Shown: positions 1 through 8,912 of the stretch, in pieces
Layout: each line of letters starts with the position of its first letter
Numbering within the stretch: position 1 is the first letter of the stretch
DNA from: Qipengyuania_B sp965214525
GTDB lineage: Bacteria; Pseudomonadota; Alphaproteobacteria; Sphingomonadales; Sphingomonadaceae
Reading direction: 5' to 3'
NCBI GenBank assembly: GCA_965214525.1
Contig: OZ243959.1
Span: forward strand, 496,001-560,000
Length of the DNA stretch: 64,000 nt
Made by a program: the position numbers and the translations under genes
The notes under the pieces: generated by a model
What the model was told of the DNA's origin: nothing
What the model saw: only the letters and a program-made list of their open reading frames with translations
Databases searched by the model: none

Positions 1-1
1 T

Positions 2-145
2 GAAGGCGATGCTGTCGACATTATGGGTACGCTGCGTTCTGTCAGCGAGCAGCCGACCGGTGCCGCACTACCCGGCCCGACCGCCCCGCTGCCCGATGGC
101 GTTGACTATTACATCTTCGCTGAGCGGGTAATGCAAACGTCCTGA
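2..145 (+). CDS. C-terminal end of an unrecognised protein (partial)
   Basis: An open frame runs in from the left edge and ends at TGA 143-145, giving 47 residues that finish DYYIFAERVMQTS. Pro/Ala/Leu-rich residues precede an aromatic stretch. Codon choice is GC-rich like the rest of the window, so it is probably the true end of a gene that starts outside. It converges on the minus-strand gene at 197. I do not recognise the family. Confidence 0.5.
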   Translation, partial: EGDAVDIMGTLRSVSEQPTGAALPGPTAPLPDGVDYYIFAERVMQTS

Positions 146-196
146 CGGATCAGAGGGAGGACTTGCTGAAACCCGCAGGCTTCTCCTTCGCTGCCT

Positions 197-967
197 TTAC
201 CCGTAAGTGGCGCGGTGCCGCCGCAAAATTGGCTGCACCCGCCCGAGCGCGGCACCGATAGCGGCAGGAAAGCCATCGTGCGGCAGTTCGACCACCGTGT
301 TGTGGGCGGTGGCGATGCGCTGCGCATCGTGCCACGTCTCGCCCAGATCATACGCCCATGCCCGAAAGGCTTCGGCAGCACCCGGCTCGCCCTTCAGTGC
401 AAAAGGCAGCGATGGATGAAAATCGAGCCGTCCGGTCTGGGGCAGCATCGATAGCGGGAAGGGCGCCTCTACGCAGGACAGCGTATCGTCGACATAGATC
501 GTCCTGCTGGCACGGTGGTAGGCGAGCACGGAGCCGAAATGCACCCGTTCCTTCTCACACACCATGTCGACGCCTTGCGGAACGGAAAATTCCAGCGTTC
601 CGCCAAAATGGTTCGACAAGGCCGCTTCGTCGCATAACGTATCTTCCCATGGCAGTTGCGGCAGTTTGCGGCGATGGCGCAGCGTTCCGTACAGCTTCGC
701 GTGCGCGAACGTCCGATGCATCCATGCGACATGAACCGTATGGAACGGATGCAGGTTGATGATCGCGTGCACCGCGGAACCGCCATCCGTCATGGCCAAC
801 ACTTGCCGAAGAATAGAATCCGGCAAGGTATAACTGTCGAGAAATACGAAGCCGTCTTGCAGCTCGACCAAGGCGCAATGCGTGCCGACATCGACCAGGC
901 CGCCGACGCGGTGTTCGCCCCTTATGTGATGGAAACCTGCGCCAAAATCCTGCATCCGTTCGCTCAT
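197..967 (-). CDS. metallo-beta-lactamase-fold-like protein
   Basis: 256 residues. The pattern VDVGTHCALVELQDG-FVFLDSY followed by a predicted strand and a His-rich motif (HPFHTVH, residues 73-79) resembles the start of the metallo-beta-lactamase fold, where the usual metal motif is HxHxDH. Here the spacing is HxxHxxH, so metal binding cannot be assumed. A later IYVDDTLSC segment may be the second metal-ligand strand. There is no signal peptide. The start ATG at 967 lies 47 bases from the nitroreductase stop, so it could be co-transcribed with the genes upstream on the minus strand. The enzymatic activity is unknown; the fold assignment is an inference from motif order. Confidence 0.65.
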   Translation of the reverse strand: MSERMQDFGAGFHHIRGEHRVGGLVDVGTHCALVELQDGFVFLDSYTLPDSILRQVLAMTDGGSAVHAIINLHPFHTVHVAWMHRTFAHAKLYGTLRHRRKLPQLPWEDTLCDEAALSNHFGGTLEFSVPQGVDMVCEKERVHFGSVLAYHRASRTIYVDDTLSCVEAPFPLSMLPQTGRLDFHPSLPFALKGEPGAAEAFRAWAYDLGETWHDAQRIATAHNTVVELPHDGFPAAIGAALGRVQPILRRHRATYG

Positions 968-1014
968 CGTAAGATTCCTTGTGTTCTACGAATTGAACGG
1001 AGCAGATGCGCAAA

Positions 1015-1710
1015 CTATCCCTCGAACCCGACGAAACGCGCGGCCGTGCCGACTTGACGCCGTTCGGAAATCACGGCGTTTGCGGGAAAATTTTCATCCG
1101 GCCAACCGAGCGCCACGCAGATCATGATGACTTGATCGTCCGGTATGCGAGCATGTTCGCGCACCACCTGAGATTGCATGATGCCCTGGCTATTGATGAC
1201 GCAGCCCAAACCGCGCGACCAGGCAGCGTTCACCAGCGCATTCGTGACCGCCCCGCAATCGAATGGCGCGATATCGCTGCCCAGCAATTCGCGGTCGTAG
1301 GTGACGACGATCGATACCGGCGCATCGAATTGCCGGAAGCCGCGCAATACCCAGTCCTGCCGCCCCTCCTTGTCCTCGCGGGTGATGCCCATGGCTCCGA
1401 ACAATTGCTTGGCAACGGCAACTTGCCGCTCCCGGTGAGAGGAAGGCTGGGTATCGTGCCGGCGGAATTCACGGCTGTCGGGCCGTCCTGCAAGAATACC
1501 CTGGGTGTTCCCCTGACGGATCGCGTCCAGCGCATCGCCCGCAACGACGGTAAAGTTCCAGCATTGGTTGTTGTAGGATGATGGTGCGCGGATCGCGAGT
1601 TCCAAGACCTCCTCAATGACCTCGCGTGGAACCTCCCGATCGAGGAACCCGCGGATCGACCGCCGTCCCAACACGACATCATCGTACGATAAGTTCTGAG
1701 GTCGGCTCAT
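1015..1710 (-). CDS. nitroreductase family protein
   Basis: 231 residues from ATG at 1710. The N-terminal SYDDVVLGRRSIRGF and the RAPSSYNNQCWNF block are the FMN-binding signature of the nitroreductase fold; the C-terminal CGAVTNALVNAAWSRGLG block completes it. These enzymes are homodimeric flavoproteins that reduce nitroaromatics, quinones or enones with NAD(P)H; the substrate here is not evident. The start is chosen because AGGAG (1714-1719, read on the minus strand) sits just upstream and because homologues begin close to the RRSIR motif. A longer frame continues upstream but only overlaps the preceding gene. The first 32 bases overlap the 3' end of the cell-wall hydrolase gene, suggesting translational coupling. 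Confidence 0.88.
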   Translation of the reverse strand: MSRPQNLSYDDVVLGRRSIRGFLDREVPREVIEEVLELAIRAPSSYNNQCWNFTVVAGDALDAIRQGNTQGILAGRPDSREFRRHDTQPSSHRERQVAVAKQLFGAMGITREDKEGRQDWVLRGFRQFDAPVSIVVTYDRELLGSDIAPFDCGAVTNALVNAAWSRGLGCVINSQGIMQSQVVREHARIPDDQVIMICVALGWPDENFPANAVISERRQVGTAARFVGFEG

Positions 1711-2995
1711 CAAGGTCTCCTCGCAATGTTCCGCCGCTTGGTAGCTTGCTTGTCGCCGAGGCGGTAGGTTTGGGTGTCGGGGCGGCGTTCTTTGCCTTGC
1801 CGGCCGTTGCAGCACGCGACCCGGGCAGACACGTTCCCGGGGGGGCACCGGGCCATAGCCGGCAATCGAAGAACACCGCCTCGCGGTTGCCGCCCCGTGC
1901 GGGTACGAAGCTGAACCGCAATGCCTGGCGCGCATCCGCCGACAAGGGCAGTTTGGCAGGAATGGCAGCGTTCTCGTTCCACCCGAACACCTGACAGTAA
2001 GCGTTGGCCGGGCACATCGCGCCGGCCCGCTTCATCAAGGTAGCGGGACTGACATCGGGATCAACCAGCAGGAAGAAAACCCCGGGCGCCGGGCTGCGCG
2101 CCGTACCCGAAACTTGCATCGTGGGGGATAGATCGGTCGATGTCGCGACCAGTTTCTCCTCCTCCGGCGTTACCGGGAGTTCCAGTTCGTCGCGCGACAC
2201 GGCCCGCGCTCCCATACGCAGCACGGCAGGATCTGGCTCACCGCCGCGATAGCGTGCCGACAGCGCCGCCGGGGTGCCCCAGAAACCACGCCAGCGGAAG
2301 AACAGGTGGGTATTGACCTGCGCGATCTTGTCCAGCTTGCTGCTCCACCAGGGATAAACCCAATCGGTGTGGTAATGCGTGGCGTTGCCGACCGGCTGGT
2401 AGGCGTAGCCATCCAGCGCCTCGTCCGCGCGGGCGCGGGCTGCTTGCCACAGGCGATCGGGATATTTTCGCGCTAGCGAGCCATCGCAGGTGAAGGTAAA
2501 CTGGCACCCGGTCGAACGTTCGGACCCTTCGAACACCACGCCGCACACGGTGTTTGCAAAAGCGGGATGCCGGGTTCGGTTGAGGATGACCTGGATTACC
2601 GCCCGCTGATCCTTGTCGCCGGCACCTGCTTCCGCCAGTGCAGCCAGCGCCAGACAGTCGCGCGCACGCAAGCGATCCGCCGCCGATCCGCGAAAGGCGA
2701 AAGGCGGGGCGGGGGGAAGTTTGGTGGCAGCGATCGGCACTGCGTCGTTCTGAGAGCGCGCATCGGTCGGCGCCAACTCGGATTCGATGACCGCCTCGTC
2801 CTTCGCCGTTGCGGGCAGGACGTTGAGCGCGCGGACGTCCTCGGGCGCCGCCGCCGACGCGCCCGTGGCCGTTTCGTATGCGGAACGCGGCGTCATCGTA
2901 CCGGTCTGCCGCAGGACGATCAGCGCGACCAGCGTCAGCAGCAACAGCGTGCCAACGCCGAACAGCGGGAGGTCATGGCGGATTTTGTCCAGCAT
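1679..2995 (-). CDS. SleB-family cell wall hydrolase, membrane anchored
   Basis: 438 residues. One membrane segment lies at about residues 9-31 (LPLFGVGTLLLLTLVALIVL), followed by an Ala/Pro-rich stalk to about residue 105. The Hydrolase_2 (SleB/CwlJ) domain spans roughly 110-235: CLALAALAEAGAGD, VIQVILNRTRHPAF, CQFTFTCDG and THYHTDWVYPWW are the family blocks. These enzymes cleave peptidoglycan glycan strands. The Glu in ALAEAG matches the position of the proposed catalytic Glu, although the usual YxEARGE context is degraded. About 200 further C-terminal residues are unrecognised and end in a Lys/Ala/Pro-rich tail. The likely location is the inner membrane with a periplasmic catalytic domain. 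Confidence 0.82.
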   Translation of the reverse strand: MLDKIRHDLPLFGVGTLLLLTLVALIVLRQTGTMTPRSAYETATGASAAAPEDVRALNVLPATAKDEAVIESELAPTDARSQNDAVPIAATKLPPAPPFAFRGSAADRLRARDCLALAALAEAGAGDKDQRAVIQVILNRTRHPAFANTVCGVVFEGSERSTGCQFTFTCDGSLARKYPDRLWQAARARADEALDGYAYQPVGNATHYHTDWVYPWWSSKLDKIAQVNTHLFFRWRGFWGTPAALSARYRGGEPDPAVLRMGARAVSRDELELPVTPEEEKLVATSTDLSPTMQVSGTARSPAPGVFFLLVDPDVSPATLMKRAGAMCPANAYCQVFGWNENAAIPAKLPLSADARQALRFSFVPARGGNREAVFFDCRLWPGAPPGTCLPGSRAATAGKAKNAAPTPKPTASATSKLPSGGTLRGDLDEPTSELIVR

Positions 2996-3033
2996 CTGCT
3001 CGTTATTATCAGGCTGGCAGCCTGACCTGGCGC

Positions 3034-4254
3034 TTACGCGGCCAGCTGCAGTTCCAGTTCGAGCCGGTCCCAGATCTCCACGAGCGCGGCAGTGAGTTCG
3101 CGCATCATGCCTTCATCGTGAGCTGGGCCCGGGGTGAAACGCAACCGCTCCGTGCCGCGCGGTACGGTCGGGAAATTGATCGGCTGCACATACATCCCGT
3201 ATTCGGCAAGCAGGATGTCGCTGATACGCTTGGCGCGAACGGGGTCGCCGACCATCAACGGCACGATATGGGTGGTGGATGCCATGACCGGCAAGCCTGC
3301 CGCATATAACATCTCCTTCAGCATGGCAGCGTTCGCCTGCTGTGCGCCACGCTCTTCGCTCGACCCTTTCAAATGCCGCACGGCCGCCAGCACCCCGGCG
3401 GCCAGCACTGGGCTGAGCGAGGTCGTGAAAATGAAACCCGGCGCATAGGAGCGGATGCAATCAATGATCTTTCTGTCGGCCGCGATATAGCCACCCATTA
3501 CGCCGAACGCCTTGCCGCAGGTGCCCTCGATGATATCGATACGCTGCGCCGCCTCGTCGCGTTCGGTGATGCCACCGCCGCGCGGTCCGTACATTCCGAC
3601 CGCATGGACCTCGTCGATATATGTCAGCGCGTTGTATTGCTCGGCAAGGTCGCAGATGGCATGCACCGGCGCAACGTCGCCATCCATCGAATATACGCTT
3701 TCGAAAGCGATCAGCTTGGGCGCATCGGGGTTCGCGGCGGCAAGCAGTTCTTCCAGATGAGCGATGTCGTTGTGCCGGAACACCTGCTTCTCGCACCCGG
3801 AATTACGAATGCCGGCAATCATGCTCGCATGGTTCAGCTCGTCGGAGAAGATGATGCAGCCTGGCAGCAGCTTGGCCAACGTGGACAAGGTCGCATCGTT
3901 GGAGACATAGCCGCTGGTGAACAGCAGCGCCGCCTCCTTGCCGTGCAGATCGGCCAGCTCCGCCTCGAGCTGGATGTGGTAATGGGTGTTGCCGCCAATA
4001 TTGCGCGTGCCGCCCGAGCCGGCGCCGACATCGTGCAACGCCTCCTCCATCGCCTCGATGACCTTTGGGTGCTGGCCCATCGCAAGATAGTCGTTGGAGC
4101 ACCACACGGTGATCGGCTTGGGCCCGTTATGCCCGGCAAAGCAGCGAGCATTGGGGTAAGCGCCCTTGTTGCGCAGGATATCGATGAAGACGCGGTAGCG
4201 GCCTTCGGAGTGCAGCCGGTCGATCGCGCTATCGAAGATCTGGTCGTAATTCAC
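3034..4254 (-). CDS. hemA: 5-aminolevulinate synthase (C4 pathway)
   Basis: 406 residues, full length. This PLP enzyme condenses glycine and succinyl-CoA to 5-aminolevulinate, the first step of haem and bacteriochlorophyll synthesis in alphaproteobacteria. Family blocks are WCSNDYLAMGQHP (50-64), GSGGTRNIGGNTHYH, YIDEVHAVGMYGPRGGG (212-229) and GTCGKAFGVMGGYIA, with the PLP lysine at residue 248. That is the same number as in the well-studied Rhodobacter enzyme. Its substrate succinyl-CoA connects it to the suc genes at the other end of the window. It has its own upstream region of about 130 bases before murI. Confidence 0.97.
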   Translation of the reverse strand: MNYDQIFDSAIDRLHSEGRYRVFIDILRNKGAYPNARCFAGHNGPKPITVWCSNDYLAMGQHPKVIEAMEEALHDVGAGSGGTRNIGGNTHYHIQLEAELADLHGKEAALLFTSGYVSNDATLSTLAKLLPGCIIFSDELNHASMIAGIRNSGCEKQVFRHNDIAHLEELLAAANPDAPKLIAFESVYSMDGDVAPVHAICDLAEQYNALTYIDEVHAVGMYGPRGGGITERDEAAQRIDIIEGTCGKAFGVMGGYIAADRKIIDCIRSYAPGFIFTTSLSPVLAAGVLAAVRHLKGSSEERGAQQANAAMLKEMLYAAGLPVMASTTHIVPLMVGDPVRAKRISDILLAEYGMYVQPINFPTVPRGTERLRFTPGPAHDEGMMRELTAALVEIWDRLELELQLAA

Positions 4255-4385
4255 CGCTTGCCGGGCCCATATCCGCGCCCGCAGCTTGAGCAGGCCTGTT
4301 GTTCCACCCAGTTAGAGGCAGAACGCCGCTATTTCCACCGCGATCTTTGCAAGTGACTCGCAAATAAGCGCAACATCGGGTCCGG

Positions 4386-5180
4386 TCAGAAGCGTTCGAT
4401 CCGCTCCAGCCCGTGCCGTCGCAAGGCGGGCGCGAGTAGCAAGGCGGTATCCAGCGAACCGGTCGTAATCGCCCGGTCTGGTTCGCTGCGGGCGAAATCC
4501 TGCCCCTTGAGCAAGGCGGCGACCCGCCGGGCGATCCCTGCCGAACCGTCGATCAGGCGAACGTCGGGTCCGAACGCCTCGCCCAGTTCCTCACGCAGCA
4601 GGGGGAAATGCGTGCAGGCCAGCACAACCGTGTCGATAGCCTGTCCGCCCTGCTGCAGCGCCAGTCCTTTGACGCTTTGCGCCACATCGCCCACGCGCAC
4701 TCGCTTCCCCTGCATCTTCGCCTCGGCGAGCAAGACGAGATCGTTCGCGCCGTGGCGCAGCATTGTCTTGCCGGCGGAGAACTTGCGCTCCAGCCGGTCT
4801 ATGTACGGCTGGCGAATGGTCGCTTCGGTGCCGAGCAGGCCGATCGTGCCGGTCCTGGTCAGCGCTGCGGCGGGCTTGATCGCCGGAACGGTGCCGACGA
4901 TCGGCGTTTCCAGTACCTCGCGCACCATGCCCAGCGCAACGGTGCTGGCGGTGTTGCAGGCGATGCACACCAGGCGCGGATGATACCGTTCCGCCATCCT
5001 GCCGAGCAGGCCGCATACCCGGGCGGTAATCTCCGCTTCGTTCTTGTCGCCATAGGGAAGCCCCGCCATATCGGCAGCGTAGATGACGGGTGCGTCCGGC
5101 AGGAGCTGGCGCAGTTCGGCCAGTACGGTCAGCCCGCCGACACCGGAATCGAACAACAGGATGGGCGCGGCGGCGTTCAT
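4386..5180 (-). CDS. murI: glutamate racemase
   Basis: 264 residues. It interconverts L- and D-glutamate for peptidoglycan. The N-terminal block LLFDSGVGGLTVL with Asp11, the CNTAS block with Cys75 and the ACTHFPLL block with Cys189 give the acid/base pair of the two-cysteine racemase mechanism. PYGDKNEAEI (43-52) is the conserved substrate loop. Length and motif spacing are normal. It is cytoplasmic, and lies upstream of hemA on the same strand with a 131-base gap, so it may be a separate transcript. Confidence 0.97.
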   Translation of the reverse strand: MNAAAPILLFDSGVGGLTVLAELRQLLPDAPVIYAADMAGLPYGDKNEAEITARVCGLLGRMAERYHPRLVCIACNTASTVALGMVREVLETPIVGTVPAIKPAAALTRTGTIGLLGTEATIRQPYIDRLERKFSAGKTMLRHGANDLVLLAEAKMQGKRVRVGDVAQSVKGLALQQGGQAIDTVVLACTHFPLLREELGEAFGPDVRLIDGSAGIARRVAALLKGQDFARSEPDRAITTGSLDTALLLAPALRRHGLERIERF

Positions 5181-5235
5181 GCAGGGGGCGGCATGGCTGT
5201 GCCCGCCGCCCCCGTCAATGCGGCTGTGTTACGCT

Positions 5236-5955
5236 TCAGGTGCGGCCGCGTTCGAGCAAGGCCGCCATCCCTGCGCGGTATTCGGCAGGAGAAACGCGGC
5301 CGTCACCATCGCTGTCGAAAGCGGACAGCTCCATCTGCTCGGGCTGTGCGGCAGTATCGCTGCCTGCCGCTTTCACCATACGTAGCTGGCTTCGGTTTAG
5401 CTCCGCGCCTTCCAGGAAGCCGGAACTGTCTTTGTCCAACCGGGCGAACAGCTTGTCGAAGGCGGCATCGGCTCCGGCAATCGCGCCATCGTGCTTGTCG
5501 ATGAACACCACCTCGGGCAGCTGCGCCTCGATCGCCGGCGCGGGAGCATCTTGCGAGGAAGAGGCGGTGAGGGCGAGTGCGGCCAGCATTGTCAGGCTCA
5601 TAAAAATTACTCCTATCATTACGGGGTGCCGGTGAAACGGGCGGGACTGCAACTCCACCGCTTCACGGGCTTCCCGAACTTGCGCTCCGGCGGCGGCGCG
5701 GTCGACCTCCGGCGGCTGGGAGGCGGTTCGGCCGTACCTCTCCGCCTCCGCCAGGATCCGCGCCGCATCGAGCGAAGTCTGCACCCCAAGCTTCTGCCGC
5801 GCCGATTTCAGCCGTTTCTCCACCGCGTGGTGCGAGACGCCAAGGTCCAGCGCGATCTCCTTGGCCGTGGCGTGGCCGAGCCACAGGCGTAGCGCCTCCC
5901 GCTCCTTATCAGTCAGGTTGGCGACGGCAGGTGCGGGATTGTCCATGCCGCACAT
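5236..5955 (-). CDS. LuxR-type HTH protein with membrane segment and EF-hands
   Basis: 239 residues in three parts. Residues 14-72 are a GerE/LuxR-type helix-turn-helix (LTDKEREALRLWL, AKEIALDLGVSHHAVEKRLK). A hydrophobic segment lies at about 112-132 (VMIGVIFMSLTMLAALALTA), positively charged before it, predicting a cytoplasmic N-terminus. The C-terminal part, predicted periplasmic, holds two canonical EF-hand loops: DKDSSGFLEGAE at 174-185 and DSDGDGRVSPAE at 214-225, with acidic residues at positions 1, 3, 5 and 12. This reads as a one-component membrane regulator that could sense calcium. The start may instead be the ATG at 5946. It is divergent from plsY. Confidence 0.85.
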   Translation of the reverse strand: MCGMDNPAPAVANLTDKEREALRLWLGHATAKEIALDLGVSHHAVEKRLKSARQKLGVQTSLDAARILAEAERYGRTASQPPEVDRAAAGAQVREAREAVELQSRPFHRHPVMIGVIFMSLTMLAALALTASSSQDAPAPAIEAQLPEVVFIDKHDGAIAGADAAFDKLFARLDKDSSGFLEGAELNRSQLRMVKAAGSDTAAQPEQMELSAFDSDGDGRVSPAEYRAGMAALLERGRT

Positions 5956-6089
5956 CTAGCCGCCGCGCAGGCAAAGAGGGAAGTACGGACGGCTGGTACA
6001 TCCATTGTGGTTCGGAAAATGTCGCGATTGTCGCTGACGCGCGGGGCAAATTGTTCTAGGCGAGCGGACAGGCAAGGGAGCTGGAATAC

Positions 6090-6689
6090 ATGACGGACCT
6101 GTCGCTGAGCGTGTTGTGGGCCATCCTGCTGGGTTACGGCCTCGGCTCCATCCCGTTCGGCCTGCTGCTGACCAAGGCGGCCGGCCTGGGCGACGTGCGC
6201 GCCATCGGCAGCGGCAATATCGGCGCGACCAATGTGCTGCGCACCGGGAACAAATGGCTGGCCGTTGCCACTTTGGTTGGCGACTTGTTCAAGGGCTACC
6301 TCGCCGTATGGCTCGCTGGCGAATGGTTCTGGCAAGATATGGGCTGGACCGCGCTGTTCGCGGTAATCGGGCATTGCTTCCCGGTCTGGCTTGGTTTTCG
6401 CGGCGGCAAGGGCGTGGCCACGAATGCCGGCGTGTGCTTCGGCCTCGCCTGGCCCATCGGGCTGACCTACGCGCTGGTATGGCTCGGCACGCTGGCGGTG
6501 ACGCGGATATCGTCGGTCGCCGGCATGGCGGCCGTTCTGGGGGCAGTCATCGCCGCTGCGGTGTTTGGCTGGCCCACCTTCGTCAAGGTGCTGGGATTGA
6601 TCGCCGTACTAATCATCTGGCTGCACCGCGCGAATATCGCGCGGCTGAAGGCGGGAACGGAACCTCGGATCGGTGGAAAGCGCGCATAG
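6090..6689 (+). CDS. plsY: glycerol-3-phosphate acyltransferase PlsY
   Basis: 199 residues, a polytopic inner-membrane protein that transfers an acyl group from acyl-phosphate to glycerol-3-phosphate, the first step of phospholipid synthesis. The three PlsY motifs are visible: YGLGSIPFGLL at the N-terminus, the SGNIGATNVLRTG loop, and GHCFPVWLGFRGGKGVAT. AAGGGAG shortly before the ATG is a good ribosome binding site. The stop at 6687-6689 is followed after two bases by the dprA start, so the two genes are almost certainly co-translated. Confidence 0.96.
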   Translation: MTDLSLSVLWAILLGYGLGSIPFGLLLTKAAGLGDVRAIGSGNIGATNVLRTGNKWLAVATLVGDLFKGYLAVWLAGEWFWQDMGWTALFAVIGHCFPVWLGFRGGKGVATNAGVCFGLAWPIGLTYALVWLGTLAVTRISSVAGMAAVLGAVIAAAVFGWPTFVKVLGLIAVLIIWLHRANIARLKAGTEPRIGGKRA

Positions 6690-6691
6690 CC

Positions 6692-7798
6692 GTGCCGCTT
6701 GACCAGAAGGAAGCCTTCGCGCGCATCCAGCTGTTGCGTTCGCCCAATATCGGACCGGTCAGCTATCGCCAACTGCTCGCGCGGTTCGGCGGTGCGACGA
6801 GCGCCCTTGCCATGTTGCCCGACATGGGCGGGCGGGGCGGAAAAGCCTATACCCCTGCCAAGCGCGAGCGGATCGAGGAAGAGGTGTTGGCCACCAAGCG
6901 CGCCGGGGCGAAATATCTGTTTCACGATCAACCGGACTATCCGCCTTTGCTCGCGCAGCTCGACAGCGCGCCGCCGATCATCACCTATCGCGGACGGCTG
7001 GAACTGGCGGACGCGCCTTGCATCGCCATCGTGGGCGCGCGCAACGCCAGCGCAGGCGCGGTGAAGCTGACGCGCGACTTTGCCAGCGGTCTGGCGGCAG
7101 AGGGGATGACCGTGGTCAGCGGGCTGGCGCGCGGTATCGACGGGGCTGTGCACGAGGGCGCGCTGGCGTCGGCCGGCGGCGGCACGATCGGCGTGATCGC
7201 CAGCGGCATCGACATCGCCTACCCGCCCCAGCATTCCGACCTGCAGGAGCGGATCGCTCACGAAGGCTTGCTGATCGCCGAACAGCCGCCGGGAACCGAG
7301 CCGCGCGCACAGAACTTCCCCAGTCGCAATCGCATCATCGCCGGGTTGGCTGCGGGCACGCTGGTGATGGAGGCCGCGCCCAAATCCGGCTCTCTCATCA
7401 CCGCCCGGCTGGCAGGCGAATTTGGACGAGAAGTCTTGGCGGTGCCGGGTTCACCCTTGGATGCGCGTTCGCAGGGTTGCAATCAGCTCATCCGGGATGG
7501 CGCGGTGCTGGCGCAATCGGTCGAGGACGTCATGGAACTGCTCTGCGGGTTCGACGGCGTGCCGCGCTCGTCCTTCCGCGAGGAAGCCGGCGCAACGTTC
7601 GAGCATGGGGGGCAGGAGTTGGCGCAGGCAGAGCCCGCTGATGTCGAAGCGCTGCTGTCGGGCGCGCCGGTGGCAGTGGACGAGCTTATCCGCCAATCGG
7701 GCGCCGGGGCAGCGGCGGTGCAACTGGCGCTGCTGGAGCTGGAGATTGCGGGCAGGCTGGAAAGGCATGCCGGGGGCCGGGTGAGCATGGCCGGGTAG
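6692..7798 (+). CDS. dprA: DNA processing protein DprA
   Basis: 368 residues from GTG at 6692. DprA loads RecA on incoming single-stranded DNA during transformation. The Rossmann-like domain has the family blocks IAIVGARNAS, VVSGLARGIDGAVHEGAL, GVIASGIDIAYPPQH, NFPSRNRIIAGLA and SGSLITARLA. A C-terminal winged-helix (DML1-like) domain follows near residues 300-365. The N-terminal 60 residues (ARIQLLRSPNIGPVSYRQLL) form the SAM/HhH-like region. The frame stays open far upstream through plsY, but that part is a shadow: the GTG two bases after the plsY stop gives the normal N-terminus. Confidence 0.95.
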   Translation: MPLDQKEAFARIQLLRSPNIGPVSYRQLLARFGGATSALAMLPDMGGRGGKAYTPAKRERIEEEVLATKRAGAKYLFHDQPDYPPLLAQLDSAPPIITYRGRLELADAPCIAIVGARNASAGAVKLTRDFASGLAAEGMTVVSGLARGIDGAVHEGALASAGGGTIGVIASGIDIAYPPQHSDLQERIAHEGLLIAEQPPGTEPRAQNFPSRNRIIAGLAAGTLVMEAAPKSGSLITARLAGEFGREVLAVPGSPLDARSQGCNQLIRDGAVLAQSVEDVMELLCGFDGVPRSSFREEAGATFEHGGQELAQAEPADVEALLSGAPVAVDELIRQSGAGAAAVQLALLELEIAGRLERHAGGRVSMAG

Positions 7799-7801
7799 GC
7801 C

Positions 7802-8815
7802 TTATCCTTCCCCGCCAAATTGCTGCTGCATCCGCTCTTGCCATGCCGGCGAGAGAACGATGCGGTTGATTTGCGCCTTCAGCGCAGGCGCATCCGGGAC
7901 GTAAAACAGCGGCAGCGCGATTGCCGCGCTGGTCGGTTGCAAATCGCGGTCGCCTGCCAAGGCCTTGGCCGCCTGTTGCGGGAAAGCGATTGCATCGATG
8001 CGGTTCGCGTCCAGCGCTCGCAGCGCTTCGGCAAGGGAGGCGAAGCTGCTCGCCCGCTCCGCTGCCGTCAATTGCTCCGGCATGACGGCGTGGCCGCTCA
8101 CATATCCGATATGCTTGCCCGAAATCGCGTCGCAGAAGGCCGTGCTCTGCTGGCGCCCGCCGACCAGCGATACGATATAGGCGGTCAACAGCGCAGTAAG
8201 GGCCATCGAGAACAGCATCCAGATCATCGCGACTGCACGTCCCGCCACGCTCTTGGGAACCAGGTCGCCATAGCCGATGGTCGTTGCCGTGACGCCGGCC
8301 CACCAGAAACCGTGTCCGATGCCGCGCACCTTGCTGCCATCGGCCGCGACGTCCTCGTTGTTCGCATGTTCGGCCAGCCAGAACAGGAACCCGAACAGCA
8401 ATAACAGCAAACAGACGATGCCGATGGATATGGCGAACCCGATGTTGAACAATTCCAGCAGACCGGTCAGGAAATTGCTTTGCGGTGCCCCTCCGATCAG
8501 CGCGATCGTGTCGACATGGAAGGGGAGAGTGGATGCAGACTCCGCAATTGTTTCAAACCCGCCATAGACCGGGAAGCGAACGCCTGCTTCCTGCGCCGCC
8601 ATCTCGTTGGCAGCCACGAACTCATACTCGTACCCCGCAGCATCCGCGGCTTGCCGGAACAGATCAACGGCCGGTCCCTGCCACGTGCCATCCGCGGCCT
8701 GGACCGCGTAGGGCGGCATTGCGGCCACCGCCACCTTCTGCGCCGAACCGGGCAGGTGGATGGCAAATAGCAATGACAACAGCGCAAGTTTGCAAAACCG
8801 AAAGAATGGCAACAT
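7802..8815 (-). CDS. GluR0-like ligand-gated potassium channel
   Basis: 337 residues from ATG at 8815. The order is signal peptide (LALLSLLFAIHLPGSAQ), S1 lobe of a solute-binding domain (about 26-115: VAVAAMPPYAV, GPAVDLFRQAADAAGYEYEFV), TM1 (about 124-147), pore helix and filter TTIGYGD (178-184), TM2 (193-217) and S2 lobe (222-335). This is the layout of bacterial ionotropic glutamate receptors such as GluR0, with a K+-type filter. The S2 lobe is short but has GKHIGYVSG and LDANRIDAIAF. The ligand is unknown. The frame extends 12 codons further upstream, but the chosen ATG fits the signal peptide. It converges tail to tail with dprA, four bases apart. Confidence 0.85.
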   Translation of the reverse strand: MLPFFRFCKLALLSLLFAIHLPGSAQKVAVAAMPPYAVQAADGTWQGPAVDLFRQAADAAGYEYEFVAANEMAAQEAGVRFPVYGGFETIAESASTLPFHVDTIALIGGAPQSNFLTGLLELFNIGFAISIGIVCLLLLLFGFLFWLAEHANNEDVAADGSKVRGIGHGFWWAGVTATTIGYGDLVPKSVAGRAVAMIWMLFSMALTALLTAYIVSLVGGRQQSTAFCDAISGKHIGYVSGHAVMPEQLTAAERASSFASLAEALRALDANRIDAIAFPQQAAKALAGDRDLQPTSAAIALPLFYVPDAPALKAQINRIVLSPAWQERMQQQFGGEG

Positions 8816-8912
8816 GAGTTTGTATTCAGCAGCGTCCGAGCGCGAAGGCAAGCGTGGGCACCGATGGCCTGAACTGAAGGCTGCGGGCTTGATCCGAATT
8901 CTCGTACCAATC

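Noticed and set aside
6116..6691. Long open frame continuing upstream of dprA through plsY
   Set aside because: The residues are a GC-rich shadow of plsY; the GTG at 6692 gives the proper DprA N-terminus.
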